DNA of 64,000 nt, taken from Flavobacterium oncorhynchi (lineage in GTDB: Bacteria; Bacteroidota; Bacteroidia; Flavobacteriales; Flavobacteriaceae). Positions 1 through 9,094 of the stretch are shown one piece after another. The translations under genes and the position numbers were made by a program. The stretch lies in contig NZ_MUHA01000007.1 of NCBI RefSeq assembly GCF_002217355.1, positions 245,519-309,518 on the forward strand, given 5' to 3'. The notes under the pieces were generated by a model, which searched no databases, had not been told where the DNA came from, and saw nothing but the letters and a program-made list of their open reading frames with translations. The stretch's first letter is position 1; every line of letters starts with the position of its first letter.

Positions 1-3000
1 AGTTATAGTTCCCGTAATTACAGCATCTTTTGTCGTTGGCGAAGAACAGTCAAGTTCTTTAACTGAAGGGGTTACAACTAATTCTGGCTCAATTGTAATT
101 GAAATCTCTGGAGATTTACATCCTGCCGCATCTATAACTATAATTTTATGAAGTCCAGGTTCAACATTTTTGAAAATATGAGATGTCTGAGCTGTATCAT
201 TATCTAAACTATAGCTAAATACACCTGTTCCGCCACTTGCTTTTACAACTAAAGTCGCTTTATTAACTTCATCATAACAATAATCTGTAGCAACATCCAA
301 CTCTACGTCTATAACTGGCGAGGCATCTACTTTTATAGGATCTCCTGCCGGACTGATACAACCGTTAATATCTTTTACAAATAGTTCATAATCTCCTGGT
401 AATACATCTAAAAACTCTTCATTTTTCTGAAAAATTCTGTATACACCACCAGCTGCATATCTTAATTCATATTCATAAGCACCTGATCCACCTATGGCAC
501 TTGCCGTAATAGTAGCACCTACATCACATCTTGCAATTGTTTTTACAGAAGCATCTGCAACTATCACATCTGGTGCTTTAATAGTTGGCGAAGCTGTTAC
601 AACGCAACCTGATCCCGCTGGAGTACTATCGAATCGCATTCTTACGTCAAAAGTACCAGCATTAAATCCTCCAACAATTAATGGGGTTACTGTAGTTGTT
701 ACCCAATTTGCACCACCATCAATTGAATATTGATAACCATTTGCAGTATCAAAATTAGATGCTGTGATCGTTATTTCACCATCAGCGGCGCCTGTAGCAC
801 ATGACACATCTTTAGTAGCTGTGGCAGTGGCAGTAAAAGCTTTACCTGTTGGTACATTAAAAGGAATTTCTACAATCGTTTTACATGATTTTGGCAATTG
901 ATATACCAAAATATCATCAAGCGCTAAATCGTTACCATCTTCTCTATCACTATTTGATCTAATAACAAAATCTAGAGCAGTATTAGGACCCGGATTAATT
1001 GATAATTTATCTAAAAAGTTCCAACTTTCATTTTGAAGAATATCTGCTGTATTTACAGATGCTCCTGGAACTACGACTCCATTTTTATGTAATTCAACTG
1101 TTAGGTTTGGTTTTACTTTTTGATTTGCTTTAAGCAGCAAATTCAAAGCATAAAATTCAACTTTAATATCCTGACCAGGAATAATGTCAACAATTGGCTT
1201 TGTATATATAATACCACCTGCACCAGCTGTTTTTCCAATGTTTACTGCTAAGTATCTTCCTTCGGTATTAGCTCCACCACTGGTGTGATCTACAGGAATT
1301 GTCCATCCAAAATCAGCAGTATGATCAGGAAGTATTTTTTTTGTAACTACATATTCTCCATCGTTTAAAAGATAATCATGCCATAAACCTGCACCACAAT
1401 CAGTAATGTAGTCTTGCTTTTCCCAACAATAATTACCGTTTATACCAGCTATTTTTGCATCAGCTCCGCTGCCAAAATCTTCCTTCAATAAATTACTGTA
1501 AGTAGGCACACTAACTAATTTATACTCAACACGTACCTTATGATCTCCTGTCGTTACATTTGGAAACACATTTGGAGGTACATTTGTATTTGGAGTTGTA
1601 CTATCGTCCAAATAATAATTATATTCAAAACTAGCATTATCTGGATTATTTACAGTCACCGTAGTTGTTGCCGTACCATCACAATTAAAAGATAATGGAG
1701 CTTTAATTTCTATAATTGGAGCCACTGGAGGTAAATCTATTTTAACATCCTTCATTGGATAAATACAACCATTCTTATCTTTTATGTAAACAGTGTATGT
1801 TCCTGGAAGTTTATAAGCCCAATTATCTGTAATCCATGTTTTTTGATCATCAAAACTATAAGTATAAGGCAACACTCCTCCTTGCGGATTTGTTATACGA
1901 ATTACTCCTTCACCTGCAGGTCCACAGCCTGCTAATTCAGATACTCCAGCTGAAGCTGTTAAAGCTACATCTGGTCCTAAAATTGTAATTTCTCTAGGTA
2001 GATCAACACATTCTACACCATCATAAATATATTTAACTACTAAAGAGTGCTTTCCTGCTGCTAAATTTTTAATTGGTGAAATCGAACTGTATGCACCTCC
2101 ATCTAAACTATATGATACCGCATAACCAGAATCTACTGGTGATACTCCAATAATAATTTCTCCAATATTTTCCCCATAACATTTAACATCAGTTGTTTTA
2201 ATGTCAATTGTTGGTTTTGGTACCATTGTAACCGTTATTGGAAGTGTCATTACGGAACATCCTTTATCATCAACCACTTCAATTTTATAAATTCCATCGG
2301 CAGGCAAATTATCTACGGTCACTGGAATTTTAGGATTGGTAACATAATCAGCATTGCCATTTACATAATACATGTAATATGGCGGTGGTCCTGGTCTTGG
2401 AGTTCCTCCTTTAACTGTTACTTGAATTTCGCCATCACCACATGCAGAAAGTACTTTTGTAATTTTTGCCTCGGCAGTCAAACGATAATCAAATACTATT
2501 ATTTCTTTTGTTTGGAAACAGCCGTTTTTAGCTGTAGACATATCAACTTCATATTCTCCAGGTTCAACTCCTGTAAATTGTTTAAAGTTATCATCGATAA
2601 ACCCTGTGTTTTGAATCTCTACTGTGCTTCCTTTTTTTCTAAGCACAAATTTATATTGACCAGGAACATTATTAATATTGGCATTTATTGTTCCTAAATC
2701 ACCTGTACAAATTGGATGGGTTGCTTTAATATCTGTTGTTAATAAAAGTTCCTCAACATTTACGTCTACAAAAAATGGACAGCTTGAAATTTCTCCATTA
2801 ATTAATACCGTTTGTCTAATTTGAACTTTATAACTTCCTTTTGGAACATCATTAAATATACTTGATGTTTGATAATCTATACCATCAAGACTATAAGAAT
2901 ATCCTGTGTTTTCAGGCGGATTTGTAACTGTAATACTTCCTTTTGTATTACAAATAATATCTTGTTTCTCGGCCTTAGGATCAAGTAAATTTTGGTATAC

Positions 3001-5214
3001 ATTAAAATAATGTATAACAACGCAGGTATTTCCATAATTAACAACAAGTCTATATACACCAGCTTTATTTACCGTAAAAATAGATCCTCGTCCTATTTCA
3101 TTCCAATTAGTAGCGGCTTCATTAGGACAGCTGTCTGGTACTGTTTTATCTGGTATATCAGTGGTTTCCTGCCAAATAATACTTGTAGCTCCAGTAATTT
3201 TAGTATCGAGTTCTCTTGTATCATTTAGACCGCATAAAAATATTTTAGGAAAAGGTTTAAGATCTCGAACACAAACGAAAGGCTCATTTGTTGCAGGATC
3301 TATATTGTCTCCTTTGATTGGGTTTTTAATGGTTCCAGCTAGATAATCTGTCACATTAAAAGTTTGCTGAATAGGTTCACAATTTGCAGCTCCACTATTG
3401 TTAACCGTATATTTTCCCGGTTTATTAATAGTTACGGTTCTGTTGTTTCCTCCAAAAATAACTCCCTTTGGATCTCTCCACACATAAGTTGTGTACCCCA
3501 AAGCAGCTGTTAATGTTGTCGTACCGCAAAGTGATACGTCTCGGCTAAATAAACAATCCTGAATACCAACTAAAAAGTTTGTTGCTGTTGGTTCTCCAAT
3601 ATTACAAGCCGAAATTGAAGAATAACTTCCTTCTCCAAAACCATTTGGAGAAGTATTTTTTACACCGTAATATTTAGAATATGCTATGTTTTCAATTTTG
3701 TTAGCACAAGCATCAATCAATTCATTACAATCGTCTACAACTTTTACTCTAAATTTAATACTATATGGCGTAAGCGGTCCATTTGCAACAACCATTGCAT
3801 CTGGTATTGTAAAAATAAGTTTTCTTGTTGTAGCGTCATAAGTAGCACCAATTCTAGAATCTTTTGTAATACTGCCAAGACCACCAAAAATTACATTTTT
3901 AGGAAGCTCATCCGTTATAGTAAAGTTCTTAGCGTCATCATTTCCTTCATTTCTAAAATTAATCTCGTATTGAATATCTTGATTTAATGTTACAGGCTTT
4001 CCATTAATATTCTTGTCATCTTTATCAAGTGCATTCTTTTTCAATACAATTTTTGGCGCAATAATTTCTACTGATAGTGCATTAAAAAACAGATAATAAG
4101 AATCTGAAGAAGTGCTTATTCTCAAATTCGCATCTGTTTCGTCATTTTGTATAATGGCGTTTTTATTATTATCAATTTTTATAACACCAGCATCATAACC
4201 TAATGTATTTATACTATTTGGAACACGCCCCGCTAGTATAACATCTCCGTCTGTTATAGTACTATTAAAAAAGTTTGGTGTTGGCGGTATCGCAGGTTTA
4301 TAATTCCACCACGGACCAGAAGCAGGTACTCCAGGAGCAATTGGTCTAACAAGTGAAGAAATATTTCCATATTCAGCAGATTTTGCTCCTTTAATTTCAA
4401 GACCGTCACCTTTTAAACTAGCATCACCTTCTAAGGCACTAAACCCTAATTTAGCATTTACATCTCCAAAAAGATTCGTTCTAAAACCTGAAATAGGAAG
4501 GATTAATGGCGGGTCGCTTTTCTTAATAATACCAAAACCATTAAAACTTGTAATAAACCTGTTTGGAAGCAATGGATCTTTATAAACCACAAAAAGTGTC
4601 CAACCTCCGGAGTTACCGCCAGGAGTAATTTTTCCTTCAGAGCAAACTATATCACCAATGGTATAAACTCCTTCTTTTGCTGCTTTAACCTCGTCTGTAA
4701 TTTCTTTAAAGCAAGCATATGGCTTGGATGCATAAACTTCATCAACACCTGGCCCTCCTTCATCATAAATAACAGTACCCGTAATTGGAGTATAAGTGCC
4801 ATTTGGTACTTTAAGTTTTACTGTATTAATAATACTTCTATCCGTACCTTGGTAGGTTCCTGCCCAATAAAGAGCTGCATATTCAATTTCAAAACAGCCT
4901 TTACTAGCTGGAGGAATTGTTAATGTTGCAGAGCTTGAATTAAAGGTGCCCTGTTTATCAACATTAATGTATTTCATTTCGAAATTGTCATTTACCTTAG
5001 ATGTATCATCAAAAGGATCATTTGCACGGTTTCCATCCTTATCTTCATGTCTATTTAAGATATTGTTTCCAATAACTAAAATATCGCCATTTAAGTTGTT
5101 TGCATACTCCGTTTTAAAATTTTTTCTTACCTGAGCATCTGAAGAAAAGCTCAACAAGAACAACATAACGGCAATTAATGCTTTAAAAATAGTAGGTTTT
5201 TTCATGGTCTTCAT
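1..5214 (-). CDS. sprB: Giant SprB-type cell-surface adhesin, N-terminal 1738 codons (cut by left edge)
   Basis: The reading frame is open from the ATG at 5214 to the window edge; an in-frame TAA lies just upstream, and an alternative ATG is at 5205. A Sec signal peptide (about residues 1-28, ending SSDAQ) starts the protein. Next come a surface-protein head, a DUF11-like segment (about 385-470, with FRNEGNDDAKNFTITDELP), Ig-like segments with paired Cys, SprB-type repeats (for example around residue 1000, VKCYGENIGEIIIGVSP, with SYSLDGG-like cores), and a jelly-roll-like insert (about 1235-1440) followed by more repeats. SprB-type adhesins are exported by the type IX system and moved along the cell surface during gliding. 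The C-terminus, where the secretion signal should be, is outside the window. The upstream sprD-like and sprC-like genes support sprB, but a paralogous adhesin is possible. Confidence 0.72.
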   Translation of the reverse strand, partial: MKTMKKPTIFKALIAVMLFLLSFSSDAQVRKNFKTEYANNLNGDILVIGNNILNRHEDKDGNRANDPFDDTSKVNDNFEMKYINVDKQGTFNSSSATLTIPPASKGCFEIEYAALYWAGTYQGTDRSIINTVKLKVPNGTYTPITGTVIYDEGGPGVDEVYASKPYACFKEITDEVKAAKEGVYTIGDIVCSEGKITPGGNSGGWTLFVVYKDPLLPNRFITSFNGFGIIKKSDPPLILPISGFRTNLFGDVNAKLGFSALEGDASLKGDGLEIKGAKSAEYGNISSLVRPIAPGVPASGPWWNYKPAIPPTPNFFNSTITDGDVILAGRVPNSINTLGYDAGVIKIDNNKNAIIQNDETDANLRISTSSDSYYLFFNALSVEIIAPKIVLKKNALDKDDKNINGKPVTLNQDIQYEINFRNEGNDDAKNFTITDELPKNVIFGGLGSITKDSRIGATYDATTRKLIFTIPDAMVVANGPLTPYSIKFRVKVVDDCNELIDACANKIENIAYSKYYGVKNTSPNGFGEGSYSSISACNIGEPTATNFLVGIQDCLFSRDVSLCGTTTLTAALGYTTYVWRDPKGVIFGGNNRTVTINKPGKYTVNNSGAANCEPIQQTFNVTDYLAGTIKNPIKGDNIDPATNEPFVCVRDLKPFPKIFLCGLNDTRELDTKITGATSIIWQETTDIPDKTVPDSCPNEAATNWNEIGRGSIFTVNKAGVYRLVVNYGNTCVVIHYFNVYQNLLDPKAEKQDIICNTKGSITVTNPPENTGYSYSLDGIDYQTSSIFNDVPKGSYKVQIRQTVLINGEISSCPFFVDVNVEELLLTTDIKATHPICTGDLGTINANINNVPGQYKFVLRKKGSTVEIQNTGFIDDNFKQFTGVEPGEYEVDMSTAKNGCFQTKEIIVFDYRLTAEAKITKVLSACGDGEIQVTVKGGTPRPGPPPYYMYYVNGNADYVTNPKIPVTVDNLPADGIYKIEVVDDKGCSVMTLPITVTMVPKPTIDIKTTDVKCYGENIGEIIIGVSPVDSGYAVSYSLDGGAYSSISPIKNLAAGKHSLVVKYIYDGVECVDLPREITILGPDVALTASAGVSELAGCGPAGEGVIRITNPQGGVLPYTYSFDDQKTWITDNWAYKLPGTYTVYIKDKNGCIYPMKDVKIDLPPVAPIIEIKAPLSFNCDGTATTTVTVNNPDNASFEYNYYLDDSTTPNTNVPPNVFPNVTTGDHKVRVEYKLVSVPTYSNLLKEDFGSGADAKIAGINGNYCWEKQDYITDCGAGLWHDYLLNDGEYVVTKKILPDHTADFGWTIPVDHTSGGANTEGRYLAVNIGKTAGAGGIIYTKPIVDIIPGQDIKVEFYALNLLLKANQKVKPNLTVELHKNGVVVPGASVNTADILQNESWNFLDKLSINPGPNTALDFVIRSNSDREDGNDLALDDILVYQLPKSCKTIVEIPFNVPTGKAFTATATATKDVSCATGAADGEITITASNFDTANGYQYSIDGGANWVTTTVTPLIVGGFNAGTFDVRMRFDSTPAGSGCVVTASPTIKAPDVIVADASVKTIARCDVGATITASAIGGSGAYEYELRYAAGGVYRIFQKNEEFLDVLPGDYELFVKDINGCISPAGDPIKVDASPVIDVELDVATDYCYDEVNKATLVVKASGGTGVFSYSLDNDTAQTSHIFKNVEPGLHKIIVIDAAGCKSPEISITIEPELVVTPSVKELDCSSPTTKDAVITGTIT

Positions 5215-5230
5215 TTTGTTTTTGCTTTAC

Positions 5231-5262
5231 GTTTATTTTTTAAGGGGCATTAAAAAATAAAC
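5231..5262 (-). promoter_or_regulatory. Perfect 13-bp AU hairpin in the leader of the adhesin gene
   Basis: The arms GTTTATTTTTTAA (5231-5243) and TTAAAAAATAAAC (5250-5262) are exact inverted repeats around a six-base loop, GGGGCA on the plus strand and UGCCCC in the mRNA. The structure ends about 17 nt before the ATG at 5214. It could act as a processing or stability element, a weak attenuator, or a brake on translation of the giant adhesin. Function is inferred; the symmetry is directly visible. Confidence 0.55.
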
Positions 5263-5337
5263 TCCAGCTTTCTGAAACATTTTATTATCTGTGTCCTTCT
5301 CAAAACAAAAAGGACATATTTTCTCATTGTAATTATA

Positions 5338-8300
5338 TTAATTTTCCACTTTTACGATAGCCATTTTCCCGTTGTATGGTTTAGATCCTTTAGCTTCTAA
5401 TGCCTTAGTTGCTTCTGGTAATCCATCGAACTTATCGTAATAGATGTAATATTTACTTGTTGTAACGTTGTAAAAGAAATTAACATCTGTACGTCCAGCT
5501 GCTACCGCTTTTCTTAAGAATTCATCTCTTTTTTCAACGCTGTTGTGAACTGCAATAATTAAATAATAACCATTATCAGAATTTTTAATATTCTTAATAA
5601 TCTGCATATTCGACTGGTCTTCTCCAAAATCAAAATCACTTGCCTTCAATGGTGTGCTGCTTAATTTTGTGGTCTCTTTGATACGTTTAAGAGCGGCAAC
5701 GTCCTGTGCATATCTTCCTTGATCGTTTTCATATGCTGCACGTTTAATTCTACGTTTTTTCTCAATCTCCGTTTCAGTCTTAATACGCTCTAAATTCGAA
5801 AGCAGAACCGCACTGTCTTGCTCCATTTTTAACTGTGCTGCTTTTAACTCATTTATCTTATCTAAATAAGCTTTATTCAAAGCATCATTTTTATTTGGAA
5901 CTTTTTTAAGTCTTTCGTTATACAAATTAGTCAGTTTTGCAATCTCTTCTTTTTGCATTCTGCTCGCATCTGCAAGTTGTCCTTTTAAGGCCTCTAATTG
6001 ACTATTTTCTGCTGCAACACTTTTAAATGGTTTTGGCTCTTTATAAATACCTTTTTCACTTAAATCGTTTTCTTCTCTTAAATCATTCAAGTCTCTTTGT
6101 TTATTAGCTACTGTTGTATTAAACTGAGATAATAAATCTTTCTGTACTTTACTTGAATTTTCTAATGACTGTGTTAAGTTTTCAATAGCTTTAGCAGTAT
6201 CGTCTTTTGGAGTTGCTGCTGCTTTTGCCACAGCTTCAGCAGCTAATCTTGCTTGAAGCGCTTCTGCATCAGCTTTCGCTTTAGCGTCTGCCAATAATTT
6301 AGCCTCACGTGCTTCTTCTGCTAATCTTAACTGTCTCGTTTCTTCTTCCGCTTTCATTTTTTCAGTCGCTTCCGCATCTGCTTTTGCTTTTGCATCTGCT
6401 AATAATTTAGCCTGAGCCGCCTCCATGTCTGCTTTTGCTTTTGCATCCGCAGCAAGTTTTGCTTGGCGGGCTTCTGCATCAGCTTTTGCTTTTTCTTGCG
6501 CTGCTTGTTTTACTCTAAGAGCTTCAGTATCTGCTTTCGCTTTTGCATCTGCGGCTAATTTTGCCTGAAGTGCTTCTGCATCAGCCTTAGCTTTTGCATC
6601 GGCTGCAAGTTTCGCCTGTAATGCTTCTGCATCCGCTTTAGCTTTTGCATCTGCCGCAAGTTTAGCTTGAAGTCCATCGGCTTTGGCTTTTTCTTCAGCC
6701 GCTTGTTTTGCTTTCAAAGCTTCAGCATCGGCTTTCGCTTTTGCTTCGGCAGCTAATTTGGCTAAGCGAGCTTCTTCAGCTCGTTGCAATTGTTTAGCTT
6801 CAGCGTCTGCCTTTGCTTTCGCAGTTGCTTCTGCATCTGCTTTAACTCTTGCATCAGCAATTAGTTTTGCTTGTAATGCCACCATATCGGCTTTTGCTTT
6901 TGCTTCTGCTGCCAATCTCGCTTGTTCCGCTTCTGCATCAGCCTTCACTTTAGCTTCAGCTGCCAATTTCGCTTGTAATGCTTCTGCATTGGCTTTTGCT
7001 TTAGCCTCAGCAGCCAGCTTAGCTTGAGCGTCTGCTTTTGCTTTGGCATCGGCTACTAATTTTGCTTGAAGTGCTTCAGCATCGGCTTTAGCTTTTGCTT
7101 CTGCGGCTAATTTTGCTTGCGCTTCGGCATCTGCTTTTGCTTTTGCATCTGCGGCCAATTTAATTTTTAAAGCTTCTGCATCTGCTTTCGCTTTTGCTTC
7201 GGCAGCTATTAATGCTTGTCTTGCTTCGGCATCTGCTTTTGCTTTTGCTTCCGCAGCTAATTTTTCTTTCAAGGCCGCATCTGCAGCTGCTTTCGCTTTT
7301 GCATCTGACGCTAGTTTCGCCTTATTTGCGGCATCAATTGAAGCTTTAGTTTTTGCTTCGGCAGCAGCTTTTGCTTTTGCTTCGGCAGCTAACTTAGCTT
7401 GCAATGCATCAGAATCTGCTTTTGCTTTTGCATCAGCAGCAAGTATCGATTGTAAATCTGCTTCTTCTGCTTTGGCTTTAGCTTCTGCTTTTCGTTTTGC
7501 TTCTGCTGCATCAGCTTTAGCCTTATCATCTGCTGCTAATTTTATTCTTAATGCTTCGGCATCTGCTTTGGTCTTGGCATCAGCCGCAAGTTTAACTTTA
7601 AGAGCCTCTGCATCTGCTTTTGCTTTATCAGCTGCTAACTGCGCTTGTGTTTTTTGTGGAGCTGCACTAGCTGCTGCAGGTTTATTTGCAATTGCTTGTG
7701 CTCTCGCTGCTGCTGCTGCATCAACTCTTGCCTTAGTATCTGCGGCTAGTTTAATTCTGCGTGCTTCAGCATCGGCTCTGGCTCTATCAGCGGCCAATTG
7801 TGTTTGTGTTTTTTGTGTTGTGGCAACTGCTCTATTTGCTGTTGCAGTTTGTGCTCTTGCACTGGCTGCGGCATCAGCTTTAGCCTTAGCATCGGCTGCT
7901 AATTTTATCTTAATAGCTTCAGCATCTGCTTTCGCTTTATTATCTGCTTCTAATTTTGCTTTTGCAGCTGCTTCGGCATCAGCCTTCACTTTTTCTGCAG
8001 CGGCAAGTCTTGCTTGTTTTGCTTCTGCATCAGCAACAGCTTTAGCTTCAGCTGCTAATCTAGCTGTTTCGGCACCACTCACCCTTGTAACTGGAGCACT
8101 TGTAGTTTTCTTTGCCATTACTGGTTTTGGTTTTGCAGGATCTATTAATGATCCTTCTTCATCTTCACCGTAATAGTAATTTTTACTTTTAAATTTATAT
8201 GCAATTGCAAACTCATGAGAACCTCCCATATTGGTGAAATTTCCCATTCCTCTTTCGTAGTTATACTCGATAGAAATGCTAGGCGAAATATTAACGCCTA

Positions 8301-9093
8301 AACCAGCCGAAATTCCGTATAAAGTATTATATCCTGCCTGTGCCCAAAATCCTTGCGGAATTGCAAGCATAGCAAGTCCAGAAATAATCGTTTTATCTTT
8401 TTTAATCTCTGTTTTTACAAGTCCAGAAAATTTACTTCTGTCAAAAAAACCAAAACTATCCAAATAACCCGTGTACATTCCGTGCAGTTGTATCGCTCTT
8501 TCTGGATCATCCTTTACCATTCCTGAACCAAAATTGTAAAGCACTAAGTTGTTTATCGATAATCCGAAATCTAGAAAAGCAGTTCCGTAATTAATACCTG
8601 GATTAACAGTTAATAAAGTATTTGAAGGATACTCTCCGTTTAAAACTTCAATGTCGTCACTAATGATTTTACCTCTGTCTAATCCGCTTTTATAAACTCC
8701 TACATTCAAACCAAATGTTAAGTTACTGTCTTCTTGTAAAACGATGTTATGAGCAAAATTTCCGACTCCGCCAAAAACAGTCATTAAACCGTAATTTTGT
8801 TGAAATAAACCAAAAGCGAAAGCCTCGTTTTCTCTAAAACGACCTGAATAACCCGCCAAATAAGTTTGCGGCGCATTATCAAATTGTACCCATTGTCTTT
8901 TATTATAAAAACTTGCGTAAGCATTTGTTTCTCGAACAAAACTAAATGCAGGGTTAATTAAGTATCTGTTAAACTTTAAAGAATTTCTTATAGGCATTGA
9001 AAACGAAACAACTCCATTCTCATTTTGTTCTTGAGAATAGAGTGCATTTGAAAAACCGTAAAATAAAGTTATGAATAGTAAAATTTTCTTCAT
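5338..9093 (-). CDS. sprD: PorP/SprF-like protein fused to Ala/Lys coiled-coil repeats and a SPOR-like end (SprD-like)
   Basis: This 1251-aa protein starts with a signal peptide (1-20, ending NALYSQ). Residues 20-310 look like a PorP/SprF beta-barrel of the type IX/gliding family: NRYLINPAF near the start, then AYASFYNKRQW and a late SPSISIEYNYERG strand. A Thr/Pro linker leads into about 600 residues of A-K-A-D-A-E-A heptad-like repeats (345-960), a charged helical segment (970-1150), and a C-terminal 80-residue SPOR-like module (GYYLIIAVHNS to GKMAIVKVEN). PorP/SprF proteins help deliver and anchor particular surface adhesins. The gene starts 1 nt after the sprC-like gene ends and lies 124 nt before the adhesin. 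The fused tail could span the periplasm toward peptidoglycan. The sprD name rests on memory of the F. johnsoniae operon; the PorP part is firmer. Confidence 0.68.
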   Translation of the reverse strand: MKKILLFITLFYGFSNALYSQEQNENGVVSFSMPIRNSLKFNRYLINPAFSFVRETNAYASFYNKRQWVQFDNAPQTYLAGYSGRFRENEAFAFGLFQQNYGLMTVFGGVGNFAHNIVLQEDSNLTFGLNVGVYKSGLDRGKIISDDIEVLNGEYPSNTLLTVNPGINYGTAFLDFGLSINNLVLYNFGSGMVKDDPERAIQLHGMYTGYLDSFGFFDRSKFSGLVKTEIKKDKTIISGLAMLAIPQGFWAQAGYNTLYGISAGLGVNISPSISIEYNYERGMGNFTNMGGSHEFAIAYKFKSKNYYYGEDEEGSLIDPAKPKPVMAKKTTSAPVTRVSGAETARLAAEAKAVADAEAKQARLAAAEKVKADAEAAAKAKLEADNKAKADAEAIKIKLAADAKAKADAAASARAQTATANRAVATTQKTQTQLAADRARADAEARRIKLAADTKARVDAAAAARAQAIANKPAAASAAPQKTQAQLAADKAKADAEALKVKLAADAKTKADAEALRIKLAADDKAKADAAEAKRKAEAKAKAEEADLQSILAADAKAKADSDALQAKLAAEAKAKAAAEAKTKASIDAANKAKLASDAKAKAAADAALKEKLAAEAKAKADAEARQALIAAEAKAKADAEALKIKLAADAKAKADAEAQAKLAAEAKAKADAEALQAKLVADAKAKADAQAKLAAEAKAKANAEALQAKLAAEAKVKADAEAEQARLAAEAKAKADMVALQAKLIADARVKADAEATAKAKADAEAKQLQRAEEARLAKLAAEAKAKADAEALKAKQAAEEKAKADGLQAKLAADAKAKADAEALQAKLAADAKAKADAEALQAKLAADAKAKADTEALRVKQAAQEKAKADAEARQAKLAADAKAKADMEAAQAKLLADAKAKADAEATEKMKAEEETRQLRLAEEAREAKLLADAKAKADAEALQARLAAEAVAKAAATPKDDTAKAIENLTQSLENSSKVQKDLLSQFNTTVANKQRDLNDLREENDLSEKGIYKEPKPFKSVAAENSQLEALKGQLADASRMQKEEIAKLTNLYNERLKKVPNKNDALNKAYLDKINELKAAQLKMEQDSAVLLSNLERIKTETEIEKKRRIKRAAYENDQGRYAQDVAALKRIKETTKLSSTPLKASDFDFGEDQSNMQIIKNIKNSDNGYYLIIAVHNSVEKRDEFLRKAVAAGRTDVNFFYNVTTSKYYIYYDKFDGLPEATKALEAKGSKPYNGKMAIVKVEN
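6220..8060 (-). repeat. Degenerate tandem repeats encoding AKADAEAxxxKLAA units
   Basis: About 1.8 kb inside the PorP-fusion gene encodes dozens of near-repeats of roughly 14-15 residues (core A-K-A-D-A-E-A-L-Q-A-K-L-A). Several 42-45 bp units are almost identical (for example around 6540-6660). The pattern predicts a very long single alpha-helix or coiled coil. It also creates long spurious frames on the opposite strand. Unit number is likely to vary between strains. Confidence 0.85.
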
Positions 9094-9094
9094 C

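Noticed and set aside
494..3346. Several plus-strand frames of 60-90 codons
   Set aside because: All lie antisense to the giant adhesin, have low-quality sequence and no family resemblance.
6683..8173. Long plus-strand frames rich in Ala/Ser/Phe (6683-7027 and 7472-8173)
   Set aside because: They are antisense to the AKADAEA repeats of the PorP-fusion gene; the codon bias of the repeats keeps the opposite frame open.
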